Shown here one piece after another: positions 10,564 to 22,120 of a stretch of DNA of 64,000 nt. Within the stretch, counting starts at the first letter, position 1. Each line of letters starts with the position of its first letter. The notes under the pieces were generated by a model, which was not told the origin of the DNA, did not search any database, and was given only the letters and a program-made list of their open reading frames with translations. Position numbers and translations under genes: made by a program. This stretch comes from Acorus gramineus (lineage: Eukaryota; Streptophyta; Magnoliopsida; Acorales; Acoraceae): contig JAUJYN010000015.1 in NCBI GenBank assembly GCA_030737835.1, positions 62,001 to 126,000 on the forward strand, given 5' to 3'.

Positions 10564-11375
10564 GTGTTCACAATGTCTGATCCAAATGGTAGAGAAGGCA
10601 ACTCGGGGAGGGGGCACAACCGAGGCACCCTCCCATCAAATGTTGGTGTGGACGATTCGCCTTTGATCCTGGCTAGCCAAGCTCAGGATATCAGGCGGAT
10701 GGTGGAATCCGCACAAGATATTCTTTTCGTTCGTCTTCAAGGATCGATGCAACAAATGCTTGATGCTTCGATGCAACAGTTCTATGCGAACATGCATCAA
10801 CAGCAGCCTAACCCGGAGATCTATCTGCCGCCGGCTCCTGCGCAACCGAATCCGCCGGCCCAGCATGTTGCTACTCCCGATTCAGAGGGAAGCACTTCCT
10901 CCTCGAATCGGAGACAATGATCCCGCCGACGCTCCCGTTCACCTCGAGCCAGTCGACGGGATGCAATGGATCAGGATTGTGGCCGTTCTCCACGCCGTGA
11001 ACGGTACCATAGGAATGGAACTTCACACAGGCAACCTCGTCCAGAGAGGTCAGCCCTGCGTGAGGCATCCTTCTGACACCGGGATGACCAGCAACTCTCG
11101 CAACAGATCGACAAAGTCGCTGGACAAGCCCGTCACACCCTGCGGTCTGAGGTACGACGAGCCCCCGATCACGGGATGGTGGAGCATGCATTGCATGGTT
11201 TCACTTCCCTGTTCTGCGCCACGATACTCAGGGAATGACTTCCGCGGAAGTTCGTTCAGCCAAAGTTCAAGCCGTACAATGGCATGACGGATCCCTATGA
11301 CCATACCTTGGTGTTTCATCATTCTCTGGCGTTGTACGAGCTCTACAATATGATGATGTGCCATCTCTTCCCCTC
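10564..11375 (+). pseudogene. gag region of the Tat-type element (fossil)
   Basis: The text starts with MSDPNGREGNSGRG and a glutamine/proline-rich stretch. Further on it carries the Tat gag block around KFKPYNGMTDPYDH and SLALYELYN. The frame is interrupted and the region ends where LINE sequence begins. Confidence 0.6.
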
Positions 11376-11384
11376 CATTTCAAA

Positions 11385-12053
11385 CCATTTACCTACAAGA
11401 TCAAGGCCTTCCTCTCGTTGGTCTATCAAGGTAGAGTCTTAACAACGTGCCATAGAGTGAAATGGGCACGGATGGCATCAACGACCTACATTCTTTGCTT
11501 GGACGGGGAGGAGGCGGCAGACCATCTGTTCAGTGCCTGCTTTGTAGCCCGATCATTGTGGACAACACTTGCTTGGATCGCTGCGATTGACTTGGAAGGC
11601 CAATCGGTGGAAGGGTTGTGGAGATCGGCTTCGAAGGTGGTCAATCGTTGTGATAGATCAGAGGAGACCGAGGTCGGTCGATTCCTCATCCCAGCCGGGC
11701 TCTGGGCGATATAGAAGACAAGGAACGCGATTATCTTTGGCGAATAGCGATACTACTTTGACAATCTATGGGACACCTTAACAAACTTCGCCTGTGAATG
11801 GGGACGGGTGCTCGGTGGAGCATCTTGGGTGGAAATCACTATGAATGGATTAATGATATACGCTTTAGGGCGGGGGGTGCGGTGCATTGTTTGGAATAGG
11901 TAGCTCTTCTATTCCATACGTCACCGTGCAATTCTCTTCCCACCTATCTTTTTTCATTTGCGTCTTCACTTTCTTGTATCCCTTTCGGTCCAATGTTATT
12001 CGGTGAATACAAATCGCGATAGCTTTGGCTACCCGTTCTGGAAAAAAAAAAAA
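11385..12053 (+). mobile_element. LINE (L1-type) 3' fragment with poly(A)
   Basis: The 5' half encodes a zf-RVT-like segment found at the C-terminus of plant L1 reverse transcriptases. Visible features are KIKAFLSLVYQGRVLT, a cysteine in TTYILCLDGEEAADHLF, the downstream FSACFVARSLW and an AGLWAI-stop-KTRNAIIFGE stretch. It has an in-frame stop near 11712, so it is dead. The fragment ends in a run of 12 A at 12042-12053. Nothing of the endonuclease or RT core is present, which is usual for 5'-truncated LINE insertions. No clear target duplication was found. Confidence 0.65.
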
Positions 12054-12591
12054 CGTTTGTAATATAGATAAACTGATTGACCAAATCATGGGTAATATTT
12101 AAAATCAGTATTCCATATCAATAATGATGTCATTCTTACATGTTTTATACACAAAATAACAGTATATTTAGTAATAATTGATTTTGTTTTTGACGATAAT
12201 GGCTGCCTAAAATTCATTCAAGAAGGAATGCCCAAAAGGTATACAACAAAAGCTGGAAAAATTAAGATTGATTTTGTTTTTTTTTTTGACAAAAATGGTA
12301 GGCATACAGCTGCATCCCATCAATCAATTATTTATATTCCTATGATAATCTTTGGTACAACCTAAAAGGTAGACCTATGAATAATGTTTTAATTTTTTAA
12401 AAATAATTGACTTTTTTTACAAAAGTATATGTTTTTACATAAAAGTGTAATCAATATATTTTAAATTAAATAAAGTCATTTTTAACAAATGTTAAAAAAA
12501 TTAATAAGATATATACAACATATCTTATCTCAAGAGTTATATAGCTCACCTAATGAGATATATATGACTACATTCAAGATATAAAAAAAAA

Positions 12592-12830
12592 AGTGTTGTT
12601 ATACTCAGTTTTTTTCTCAGTCCAAAATACAGTCTTACATACCATATTAAAAATATAGTGAAGCATATACATCGTTGTATATTGTATATACTACATTAAA
12701 TATTTTTTTACACATAATAAAAATGGGTTCATTCAATTCAAAATGATATAATATTCAATTTTTATCAAAAATATATACTTCACTGAATAATATTTACTAT
12801 ATTTAAAAAAAATAATAATATCCGAGATTT
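12592..12830 (-). mobile_element. Diverged copy of the 279-bp MITE family
   Basis: It begins GTGTTGTTATACTCAG and shares AAAATGGGTTCATTCAATT and the repeated TATAC(T/C)TC words with the intact copies at 21593 and 33018. The far terminal repeat is not clear, so the copy is diverged or truncated. The rest of 12054-13250 is AT-rich with no gene. Confidence 0.55.
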
Positions 12831-13250
12831 GAGCCTAACATTTTTCAAAACTAACGTCATCCATGTATATATCAATATTTATGAAGGTGATATTTATTAC
12901 TTCCGTGGCTTAAGTTTGAACCGGTCAATTTGAACCCCTCAAATTTCTGATCTCCACTTGAGCATTACACCGTGGCTCAAACAAAACAAAAACAGCTCAG
13001 ACACAAGTACACATTTAAAGGTAAATATATATATTAAAAAGAAAATGAAAAGCAAGCTAAATGAGTCCTATATTGAAGGGTTTAAAATGGGCAAAAAAAG
13101 GCGCGGTTTTATTAGGTGTTCAGCGATACCCAAAAGGAGAAAGAGAGGAAAAATTCATTCTCCCATTTTTGATACCCTCCTCCAAACCTCCTCAATTCCC
13201 TCCTCCTTGTTGAGGTGGTGTGGAGGGTATCCACTCATCGGACGGCGGAG
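12831..13250 (+). promoter_or_regulatory. Upstream region of the kinase gene
   Basis: This is AT-rich DNA with a TATA-like ATATATATATTA near 13023-13036, about 220 bases before the chosen ATG. No other element was recognised and the transcription start cannot be fixed from sequence. Confidence 0.25.
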
Positions 13251-16200
13251 ATGCATCCCCACGGTCCGCCTCCCCATCACCAACCGCACCCGTCCGATGA
13301 GGAGAGGCATCCGCTCACCATCACGTCGGCGGTGGCCATTGACAAGGACAAGAACAGCCAACATGCATTCAAGTGGGCCGCCGACAACCTCATGATCAAC
13401 TCACCCTATGTCGCCCTCATCCACGTCCGCCACCGCCACGTTCACCGTAATCTAACCTCCCTCATCATCGTCGTCGTCGTTCAATAGTAATCTATTTATT
13501 TTGTGTGTGAGATATTGGTTGTTCATGTACTGGTTTCCTCGACAGATGGGTTTACGATGACCGAAGCCAGCTTCGAAGCTACCAGGGAGCAAATGGAAGC
13601 CGAGCAGCAACACCTGTACCTCCCTTATCGGAACTTCTGCAGTCGCAAAGGGGTAACTCAATGTTTTTTTTCTTAGATTTAACATCTTGTTAATATAATT
13701 TTTTTTTTTATAGGTATATGCCTTAACTATATTAATTAAGGGCATATTTCCAAAGCTTAAAAGACAGAAACAAAAAACAAACACAGTAGAGGAAAAGTCT
13801 ACCAACAAAGCAAAAACAACAGAGTTCCGTACTCCTCAGTAGTTAGCAAACTCCTAGAATATTACCCTACGCTCCCTTGCACAAGCGTGACCCCTAATCC
13901 TTGATAAAATTATTCACCAATTCTCAAATATTTTTTCAAACATAAACTCTGGTGATTGCGAGCAAATCAAAGCGATCACAGGACCGCCAGTACGTAGGAC
14001 CAGTTAATACAAGGTTTTTAAAATATAAATCCATGATTGATGGGAGTGATTATAATTAATATCATATAGGCACTGCTGATATGCTCAGCCCTTGATGCAA
14101 TGAAACATGTCATTTTTTTTATTTTCTTCTAGAAAGATGTAATGCACAGTTCTTTTCTAAGTCTAATTTTAATTTTTTAATATTTTTAAAAATATAGCAT
14201 ATATTATTTAATAACATATTTGTTTTATAGAAAATGAAGTGCATACTCCAATTATTTGCATGAAAATTGGTTTCTAACATAATGTAATAACAACGCAATT
14301 TTTTCACATATAGAAATATATACAATTCATTAATTAATGGAATGGCAGTGGAAAGAAAAAATGGGAAACCCATCGCGACCGGACCTTATTGGGACATGTT
14401 TAACCCCCCTAAATGTTGAATCTGGCCCGTTCTAACCTAATAATGATATGGGACGAATTTGAGATTCAAGGATAAAACCCGTCCCGCCCCAACCCCCTAT
14501 GTTCTGTTTAAATCACTTATATCATCAAAATTAATATGATATATAAGTAAAACTAACCCATCATATATTTTTATAATTAATATTAGTACAATTGATTAAA
14601 TACTTAAGCATATATCAAATATATTATATAAGATTATTTAATTTATACTCTAAAAAAATAAAAAATATTAAAAACATTTAAAAAATTAAGATTCTTAATT
14701 TCATTTCTTTCTAAATAGGATGTGACGAGACGAAATAATCAAACCTCAGAGGTTTGTAATAGGTTTGGGAAGAGATTTTTCTTAGCAAGTTTGGATTGGA
14801 ATTAACCAAACGTGTCCCATTCCACCCTGTTATCAACCCTATTCCGGGATGCATGTAGGACTGTTTGTGACATCACATTGATTAACTTACATGAGCATCT
14901 TTCCGCTTTCGAGAATCATGCAGATCCATCTAAAGGAGGTGGTTTTGGATGATTCGGATGTTACGAAAGCAATCGTTGATTACGTAAATGCAAACTCCAT
15001 TCATAACATCGTCGTCGGCGCCTCGACGAGGAACGCACTTACGAGGAAGTTGCGAAACCATGACATCCCAGGTTGTTTGATGAGAGCCGCACCGGATTTC
15101 TGCACGGTTTATGTGATATCGAAAGGGAAGGCGCCCACCGTCCGATCAGCTCGCGCCGCTCCTTCTCCTCCACCGAATTCAGGCCCCCCATGGCAGCCCA
15201 CAGCGCTCCCCCATTCGCACCATTTTCCCGATGACATAGGACATGAAGACTCTGTCAGGCAAGTTACAAGCACTTTTATTCCGTTTTGAAAGTTCTTTTG
15301 AAATGAAAATTGCCCAAAGTTTACTTTAAAAAAAAGTTATACCCGCTTTTGCATATATTAGTTTTCAACTTCACAACGCTTTTGTTATTTACTGGTTCAA
15401 AATTTTATTTCTTTTATTTTTTTACCATTAAATTTTTTAAGTGATGAACATATATGTTTATTAAGTTTTGATTTTATATTAAAAGGGAGGAAAAATACAT
15501 ATGTTTTTGAACTACCAAATCTTAATGTCTTGAAAAGAAAATGTTCAATACTTACTAAATAGATAAATATTGTTATTAATAAATAGATGATGATCCAATT
15601 TATATTTTCATTTTAAATTTTGCACTATTTAATTGTAACATATTCCTTTAAGTTAAAAATTCATTTGAAGCTCAAAAATTTAATTGGAATACGTTTTTAA
15701 TTTCACACTTAATTATATTATTATTATTATTTAAAGGGTGATATGATGCATATACTATACTCCCTTTAACATGCAGTCGCCTTAAATTATCACACAATTA
15801 CTTACATTGAATCAAACAATGAGAAAATGATAAAAAAAAAAAAAATCATAGGAGAGAAAAGGGGAAATCACGTGCAGAAAGAAAACGATCACCATTTCAG
15901 GGAAGATATGTTTAACCATGTCATGAAAATCCATTCAATTGGACAATGATGAGATGATGACCGCACCTAAGTACATGGTGTTAAATTTAGTTATAGACAT
16001 CTGCTTGAAATGTTATTGCTTGTTTTTTTTAGTTTTCCTTATTTTTTTGGAGATTCAGAACACCTTTTGGTAGGGGACCTCGGAGAAGCCCTGCATTGGT
16101 ACCTTCTGTGGAGAGACGGTCAATGGAGAGGAACAATGACTACACGAGGACGCCGGGGAGGGAAAGGCCTCTGTCCAATGCAAGGGCTGTCCACAACAAT

Positions 16201-19200
16201 GTGTTGTTCGATGATCTTGAACATCCCCCACCAGTCCGGCCGACGAGGTCATCTCTCTCGCACGACTCCTTCCCCGACGACATCGATTTTCACGGAAACA
16301 ATTTGGGTTCCCAATCCATGGACTTCGGTTCTGACTCTCTCTCTTTCATCTCCAGTGAGAGTCCCAAAGGAGGGTCATATTCCCCACTCAGTTCTGTAAG
16401 TAAATTGTACTAAACAAAAATGGAAATGGTGATGGTCCCTTTTATTTCCTTTTCTTTCATTGGTTGATAATTTAATTATTGGGGAAATGCTATATTCGGT
16501 CCACATGTTTTTTATTTTAAAATGTTGGGTGTCCAATGCACATATTTTGATTTTTTTTAAAGTCATTAATTTCATGATATATATATATATATGCTTTTAT
16601 GAAAATGTAAATACCTTCGTGATAAATTGAATATACATATCTATTTATAAAATAAATGTGAAAATTTTCAATGGGTATATACCCCATTTAATGAGATGTA
16701 TGTATCTTGTTGGATAGCTATCAAGAGGTATATAATTTGTTGGTAGGACAGTCCCTGAAGATTGTAGCAACATTTTTTTTTTTTTGAAATATATATACAT
16801 GACTAACAAAATATATTCTTTTATAGAAAATGACATATAATTCTTATGAATTGAATTTCTTATTTAAAAAATGACAATGATTTTATATACTGCATTAGTA
16901 ATGTCACAGCTACAAAATGAAATAAGTGTATTAGCCCCCATTTGATGAATATTTGGCCCCTATGGTTTACTAACCTTGTTTTCACTTTGATTTGATTTTC
17001 TGATAGCGAGATGTAGAGGCCGAAATGAAGAGGCTAAGGCTAGAGCTGAAGCAAACCATGGACATGTACAGCACAGCCTGCAAAGAAGCAATAACAGCCA
17101 AACAAAAGGCCAGAGAGCTTCACCAGTGGAAGTTAGAGGAGGCGCGGAAGTTCGAAGAGGCAAGGCACGCGGAGGAGGCGGCCCTCGCCATGGCCGAGAT
17201 GGAGAAGGCGAAGGCTAGAGCTGCCCTTGAAGCCGCAGAGGCGGCCCAAAGGCTCGCCGAGGTCGAGTCACAGAAGAGAATGAGCGCAGAAATGAAAGCC
17301 AAACGCGAGACAGAGGAGAAGAAGAGGGTGCTGGATGCATTGGCGCACACCGACGTACGTTACAGAAGATACTCGATTGAAGAGATCGAGAACGCGACCA
17401 ACTTCTTCGCCGATACTCAGAAGATCGGAGAGGGTGGGTATGGTCCGGTCTACGGAGCGTCTCTCGATCACACACCGGTTGCGATCAAGGTCCTTAGACC
17501 AGACGCTGCACAGGGGAGGAAACAATTCCAACAAGAGGTAATCATAATTTTTTATTACTAGCAAAAATACTAACACATAAAAATTAGTAAAAACTAATCT
17601 TTCACCGCTTAGTGCTGATCGGGTTTTTAATTTATTTTTTTCATTTGGATGGGTGATATACATATAAGACTCATGCATAAAGGAGTCTTGATGCATATAA
17701 GTATCAGGTCTCTACTTTACTTTGACACGAAATAAAAGGCGTGATATATACCGTCTCTCTTTGTACTATTTCGTGTCAAATGCGGTGGAGGCACTCGTCT
17801 ACTTTTACGCCACACATCCATTTAAAAATAAAAAATAAAAAATCGATCAGCACTGACATGATAGCTTTGACTAGATACACAATTTCATGCTCAATGCGGT
17901 GGAAGCATGGTATATATACTACGCCTCATGTGTATCACGCATCTGTTTAAAAATAAAATATAAAAAAAATGATCAGCACCTACATGGTAGAGCTAACCAA
18001 GTAAGTTAGTTTTTTCTAATTTTGGTGATGTAATTTTTGTTACTATTAAAAATATTGGGGTTATATATGTAAATTTCTCTTAGATAATTAAAGGTTGCTT
18101 GAGATGGAATCTAGTCAAGTTTATATTTATTATTTGTGCTATTACGACAATATTTATATGTTAGTCTCACATTGAAGACTAATCATACCTGATGAGATTC
18201 GACTGATTCCCATCCCCCGGTCACCACCAACTGTGACAACGGCACTATTTATCAATTTCGTGATAGTAAACATCAAAAGCAATTGTGCGAATAATAATGA
18301 CCCTATTTTTAAATTTCACCTAGAGCCTCGTCTCACCTGGCTAATCTCACAGCCAACCATTGTATGTTGTATGTAGGTTTGCGAGCTTATGATAATTTTT
18401 AATTGTTCTGGCCTTGATTGGCTCCCATCCTCCGTGTGGCGATGCAGGTTGAAGTGTTGAGCTGCATCCGACACCCGAACATGGTCCTACTCCTAGGCGC
18501 CTGCCCGGAGTACGGATGTCTGGTTTATGAGTACATGGACAATGGAAGCCTGGATGATAGGCTCTTCCGCCGCGGAAACACTCCCCCAATCCCCTGGCCC
18601 ACCCGTTTCAAGATCGCGGCCGAGATCGCCACTGGCCTCCTCTTCCTCCACCAGACCAAACCCGAACCCCTCGTCCACCGTGACCTGAAGCCCGGGAACA
18701 TCCTCCTGGACCGGAACTACGTCAGCAAGATCAGCGACGTCGGGCTCGCGAGGCTTGTCCCTCCCTCCATGGCCGACAGCGTCACCCAGTACAGAATGAC
18801 CTCCACTGCGGGCACGTTCTGCTACATTGATCCTGAGTACCAGCAGACGGGGATGCTGGGCATCAAGTCTGATATCTACTCTTTGGGGATACTTTTGCTT
18901 CAGCTTATCACAGCGAAGCCACCGATGGGGCTGACGCATCATGTCGAGAGGGCGATTGAGAGGGGGACTTTCGCCGACATGTTGGATCATACAGTGACAG
19001 AATGGCCCGTGGAGGAGGCGTTCAGATACGCGAAAATGGCGCTGAAGTGCTCGGAGCTTAGGAGGAAAGATAGGCCTGATCTTGGTGGGGTCATTTTGCC
19101 CGAGCTCAACAGGTTGAGGAATTTGGGGCAGGCTTACTCTTTTTCATTGGATGTGGGAAGTGGCGGCAATGGCGGCGACAGTTGTTACAGCGGTTACTTC

Positions 19201-20100
19201 ACTGGTGGACCGAACTCGATTATTAGCAGAACACGGGCGAGTACTGCACAGGTTAGTATGTGAAATATGTGTCCGCTTTTTAGAATAATGTTTACGTACA
19301 ACACCTTTTCAGTCTGAAATCTAATTTATATGTGTTTTTTTTATAAGAAATTAAACACATGTTCCATTGAATTATATAAATGTATTTATAGAAAATATAA
19401 AAATTTCTATTGAAATATGTACCTCGTTTATGTAAGTATATGCTTTGATAATTTTTTTATCGATGCATATAAATCTCGAATTGGGGATAAAAAAAAAAAA
19501 CTGTGTGTAACAACACTCGGCTTTTTAATAATTATAAGATATGGAAGCACTGTGTGTAACTGTATGTAACAACACTGTGTGTAACTGTGTTTGGATAAGT
19601 TTCATAACTATGCTCGGAGGATTATGGAATTGTTTATCAATGTTTATCTATGTCAATGAATAAAAATACCCTTTCATGTCATTTTAAAAGTTTTATCTCA
19701 CTTAACACTCTCATACACATCTTAAAAACATGTCATATGTATCACATCTTTCACATTGATTTCTAAACGCAATCAATTTATGCAAGGGTATGGTTGTCAT
19801 TTAAAAGTCATAAACTTTTATCTATTTTTTATCCACCACTTATCCTTATTTTATTCGAGGTCAACCAAACAACAAAATGTTCGCTTTTATATTTTCTAAT
19901 GAGAATAATATCAAAAACAACCAAACATAGTTTTTTTTTTATTATACATAGATTGTTATCTATTTTGGTATAATAACTATCTCCAGGGGTGCATTTGTTT
20001 ATCATTGTTTTTGTGTTTCTAATGTCAGGGACATGCCATTAGTATTCCTGAAGATGGCCTTTCACGGAGATCTGGAAATAATGCAGTTGTTGAAGGGTAG
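13251..20100 (+). CDS. Receptor-like cytoplasmic kinase with USP domain, no U-box (RLCK-IX/PUB-kinase type)
   Basis: Predicted exons are 13251-13446, 13546-13652, 14924-15258, 16059-16395, 17007-17537, 18448-19251 and 20029-20100; phases agree at every junction and give 793 aa. Residues 26-170 form a universal-stress-protein fold (AVAIDKDKNSQHAFKWA; VVGASTR at 131-137). Residues 214-325 are a Ser/Pro-rich linker. Residues 326-450 are a long Ala/Glu coiled coil. The kinase begins near 455: glycine loop IGEGGYG 465-471, Lys486 in VAIK, HRD 579-581, DVG 599-601 in place of DFG, DPE 630-632. DVG is normal for this plant family, whose U-box-bearing relatives are E3 ligases; no U-box exon was found here. 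The kinase is probably active on Ser/Thr and cytosolic. The ATG is the first that opens the USP frame. Intron 3 is GC-AG. An alternative end without exon 7 is at 19263. Confidence 0.88.
15259..16058 (+). other. GC-AG intron 3 of the kinase gene
   Basis: The junction reads GTCAG|GCAAGT, the strong donor context known for minor GC-AG introns, and ends GATTCAG|A. Joining phase 2 to the next exon restores an Arg codon and keeps the frame open. No GT donor near it gives an open frame. Confidence 0.75.
16396..17006 (+). other. Intron 4 of the kinase gene, AT-rich
   Basis: Donor TCT|GTAAGT and acceptor GATAG|CGA bound an AT-rich intron with a TA microsatellite near 16578-16593. No coding signal was seen. 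Parts near 16650-16740 carry words similar to the 279-bp MITE family, too weak to call. Confidence 0.7.
17605..17865. repeat. Foldback element in intron 5 of the kinase gene
   Basis: An arm near 17606-17655 (TTAGTGCTGATCGG, a T-rich run, CATTTGGATG) is the approximate reverse complement of 17812-17860 (CATCCATTT, an A-rich run, CGATCAGCACTGA). A third half-copy (TGTTTAAAAATAAAATA then ATGATCAGCACC) follows near 17946-17982, and GCGGTGGARGCA occurs twice (17781 and 17896). This looks like a small inverted-repeat transposon with a partial duplication. No target duplication was identified. Confidence 0.5.
20029..20100 (+). CDS. Candidate terminal exon 7 of the kinase gene
   Basis: A clean pyrimidine-rich acceptor (GTGTTTCTAATGTCAG) is followed by 23 in-phase codons (GHAISIPEDG at the start) and TAG. 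It pairs with a CAG|GTTAGT donor at 19251/19252. If unspliced, exon 6 reads three more codons to a TGA at 19261-19263. The splice form is favoured because the acceptor is strong and the frame fits, but the tail has no recognised domain. Confidence 0.55.
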   Translation, partial: GHAISIPEDGLSRRSGNNAVVEG

Positions 20101-21049
20101 TAGGGTGTGCATGGAAGAAAACTTAACATGTAGAAAAGCCAATGATGAAGAGCCTTTAATTGTGTGTATTTTTAAAGTTCAGTCCCTATTTGGCACCTTG
20201 GTTAGCCCTCTTGATTATGATGGTGCTCCGATCTTCGCTGGCTGTAATAACGTTTTACAGGATTGTTGGATTCATAAACTTCATGTTTGAAGTCACAAAC
20301 AATTCACATGATCACAAGAATCACATCTTGAAATGTATGAAATGCAACAATTAGATTGTATAAAGATAGACCTTGTCTTTTGATCTTCAAGTACTCTTGA
20401 TCACCTCTTTTAAATGTGCTTTAATGGCTGAACCACATGGAAAAGAAACTTGAAGAAGAGAAGAAACCTTTAGGCACCCTTGCTTCTCCTCCTCTTCTTT
20501 GATGAGTTAAGTTGTTGCATCTCTCTTTCTATTCACATATAAGAAAGATGCAAGGACGAACCTTTTATTGGGTTCGTCATATCAATGGCTCATAGTATGT
20601 CTTCTCATCAAAGACACTGAATTGACTACAACACCCTTGATACTCAAATACACAATAAAAACTAATAACATTCCACTAACCATATGCATAAACAAATGGA
20701 GCAATTATAATTCATTGTTTAAAATCAAATTCTATTTGTTAAGTTATGCAAGAGTTACATGCGATTCTTTTAAAAACAAAATTAATTTGAAAAAACTAAA
20801 ACATTGATTTATTAAGCTACAAATATTAACACCGATGACAACACAATTTCTAATACTGCATGTTATGTATGTTGTTCACACTCTGCCTTTTTAGACTTGT
20901 AAAAAGGGAATACCATAGCTATGACTTTTGTTTTTAGGAAAAGATTAATGAGTGATTGGTCTACTTAACTAGTGTTTTGGATGTGTCATGGACATACAAA
21001 ATGTTGATTTTCAGTAGAACAAAATCATTATGTAAACCCAAATCTATTC
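20101..21049. other. Intergenic stretch after the kinase gene
   Basis: This presumably contains the 3' UTR. No convincing coding region was seen. From about 20260 the text (TTGTTGGATTCATAAAC onward to about 20640) has the look of a decayed LTR, but no partner repeat or coding part was found. Confidence 0.4.
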
Positions 21050-21923
21050 TGTTAGGATTTTTAACAATTTTATTTGAGTAAAATAAATAATACTAATCAT
21101 GAAAAATTATTTATGCAGCCCGAAATAATCACCAAAACAATCAGAAAAATAGAAAAACAAGCAAACCACCAAACAACACCGAATTCAAGGTGGTTCGGCT
21201 TAAGCCTACATCCATGGGGCACTCCAGTAATAATATACTATATAAAAAATATAATAAAAAATAATGTATTCTCAAGTTTTTCTCAAAAACTTGATGAATA
21301 CAAATATGAGAGAGGAAATACAGGGTTACCGCAAAGAGAACCCTAAATCTAATCTTCTAAATAATATGAAGAAGAAGACCATGTCGAAATCCATGAAGAA
21401 GTACCGAAGAGAACTACTTCTCTCTCTCTCTCTCTCTCTCTCTCTACCACCAAACAGAACACACAAGCGCCGTTTTTCTTTTATGTCTGTCTAATAAAGA
21501 GAGGAAGCCCTAATAAAACAAATATATGCATTGTTCATGTGCATATCTTTTCCTCCATGCATGTGCACCCTTTTGTGCACTCAAATGAAGAAGGAAAATG
21601 ATACACTCAGTCACATTTACCAACCAAAACTCAGACCTCAAGTGTTTTTATTTTTTTAAAAATAGTAAACATCATCTAATGAGGTATATGCTTTGATGAA
21701 AAGTGCATGTTGCTCAATTTTGAGTTGAATGAACCCATTTCTAATAAGTGTAAGAAAAATTTTAGTGAGGTATATACATCATCTAATGAGGTATATGCTT
21801 CACTGAGTCTGTAACGAGATATATAGGTCTGTGTTTTGGACTAAGAAAAAAAACTAAGTGTAGCAGCACTCAATGAAGAAAGGCTCATCATGGGCTGGGC
21901 CTAAATAAGGCTCACACCCAACA
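21050..21923 (-). repeat. 3' LTR of the Copia fossil (left end)
   Basis: The 874-bp repeat starts TGTTAGGATTTTTAAC and ends CACACCCAACA on the plus strand. It holds a CT microsatellite (21418-21445) and an inserted 279-bp MITE (21593-21871). A purine tract (GGAGGGGGAGATTG on the minus strand) adjoins it at about 21924-21938. Confidence 0.9.
21593..21871 (+). mobile_element. 279-bp MITE with 9-bp target duplication (Mutator-like size class), in the left Copia LTR
   Basis: The element begins GGAAAATGATACACTCAG and ends CTAAGTGTAGCAGCACTC, imperfect terminal inverted repeats of about 18 bp. AATGAAGAA is duplicated on both sides (21584-21592 and 21872-21880). Nine-bp duplications are typical of Mutator-like elements. 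It has no coding capacity. The other Copia LTR lacks it at this point and has a copy elsewhere, so this insertion came after the Copia element. Confidence 0.88.
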
Positions 21924-22120
21924 ATCTCCCCCTCCAGCCCAATGAGGGGGGAACCCGGTCCATGATTCCTCACTTGGATTCCATGCTAGCCAGCTTCTTT
22001 CAAAGCTCAAACTTGTTCTTCAGAACAACTTTTCTCATCGCATTAGTGGGATTACGGTCTGTGTGAATCTTCTTCATCTTGATCAAGTTTTTGTTGATGG
22101 CATCATGGATCCAATGATAT

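Larger units (their letters stand above)
1..11380 (+). mobile_element. Ty3/Gypsy Tat-lineage retrotransposon fossil, interrupted by a younger LTR element
   Basis: Bases 1-420 and 10083 onward read as one older LTR once the inserted family A element (421-10082) is set aside. The right part carries a TATA box (10270), a primer-binding-like site starting TTTGGCGCCGTC (about 10527) and then a gag-type region. The gag text includes the KFKPYNG and TDPYDHTLVFHHSLALYE-like block typical of the Tat/Retand branch. The left LTR edge was not located and may lie outside the window. No pol follows; the element is replaced by a LINE tail after about 11380. It is broken, with several breaks in gag alone, and is older than the element inside it. 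Confidence 0.6.

Noticed and set aside
13215-13250. An upstream start for the kinase (GTG at 13215)
   Set aside because: It is not an ATG. The ATG at 13251 opens the same frame and leaves a normal short N-terminus before the USP domain.
16480-16760. Further MITE copies in intron 4 and at 19300-19520
   Set aside because: Only short words are shared with the 279-bp family and no ends or duplications could be placed, so they are left uncalled.
20260-20640. Possible LTR near the 3' side of the kinase gene
   Set aside because: The TGTTGG-type start is suggestive, but no partner repeat, primer site or duplication was found, so it is not called.
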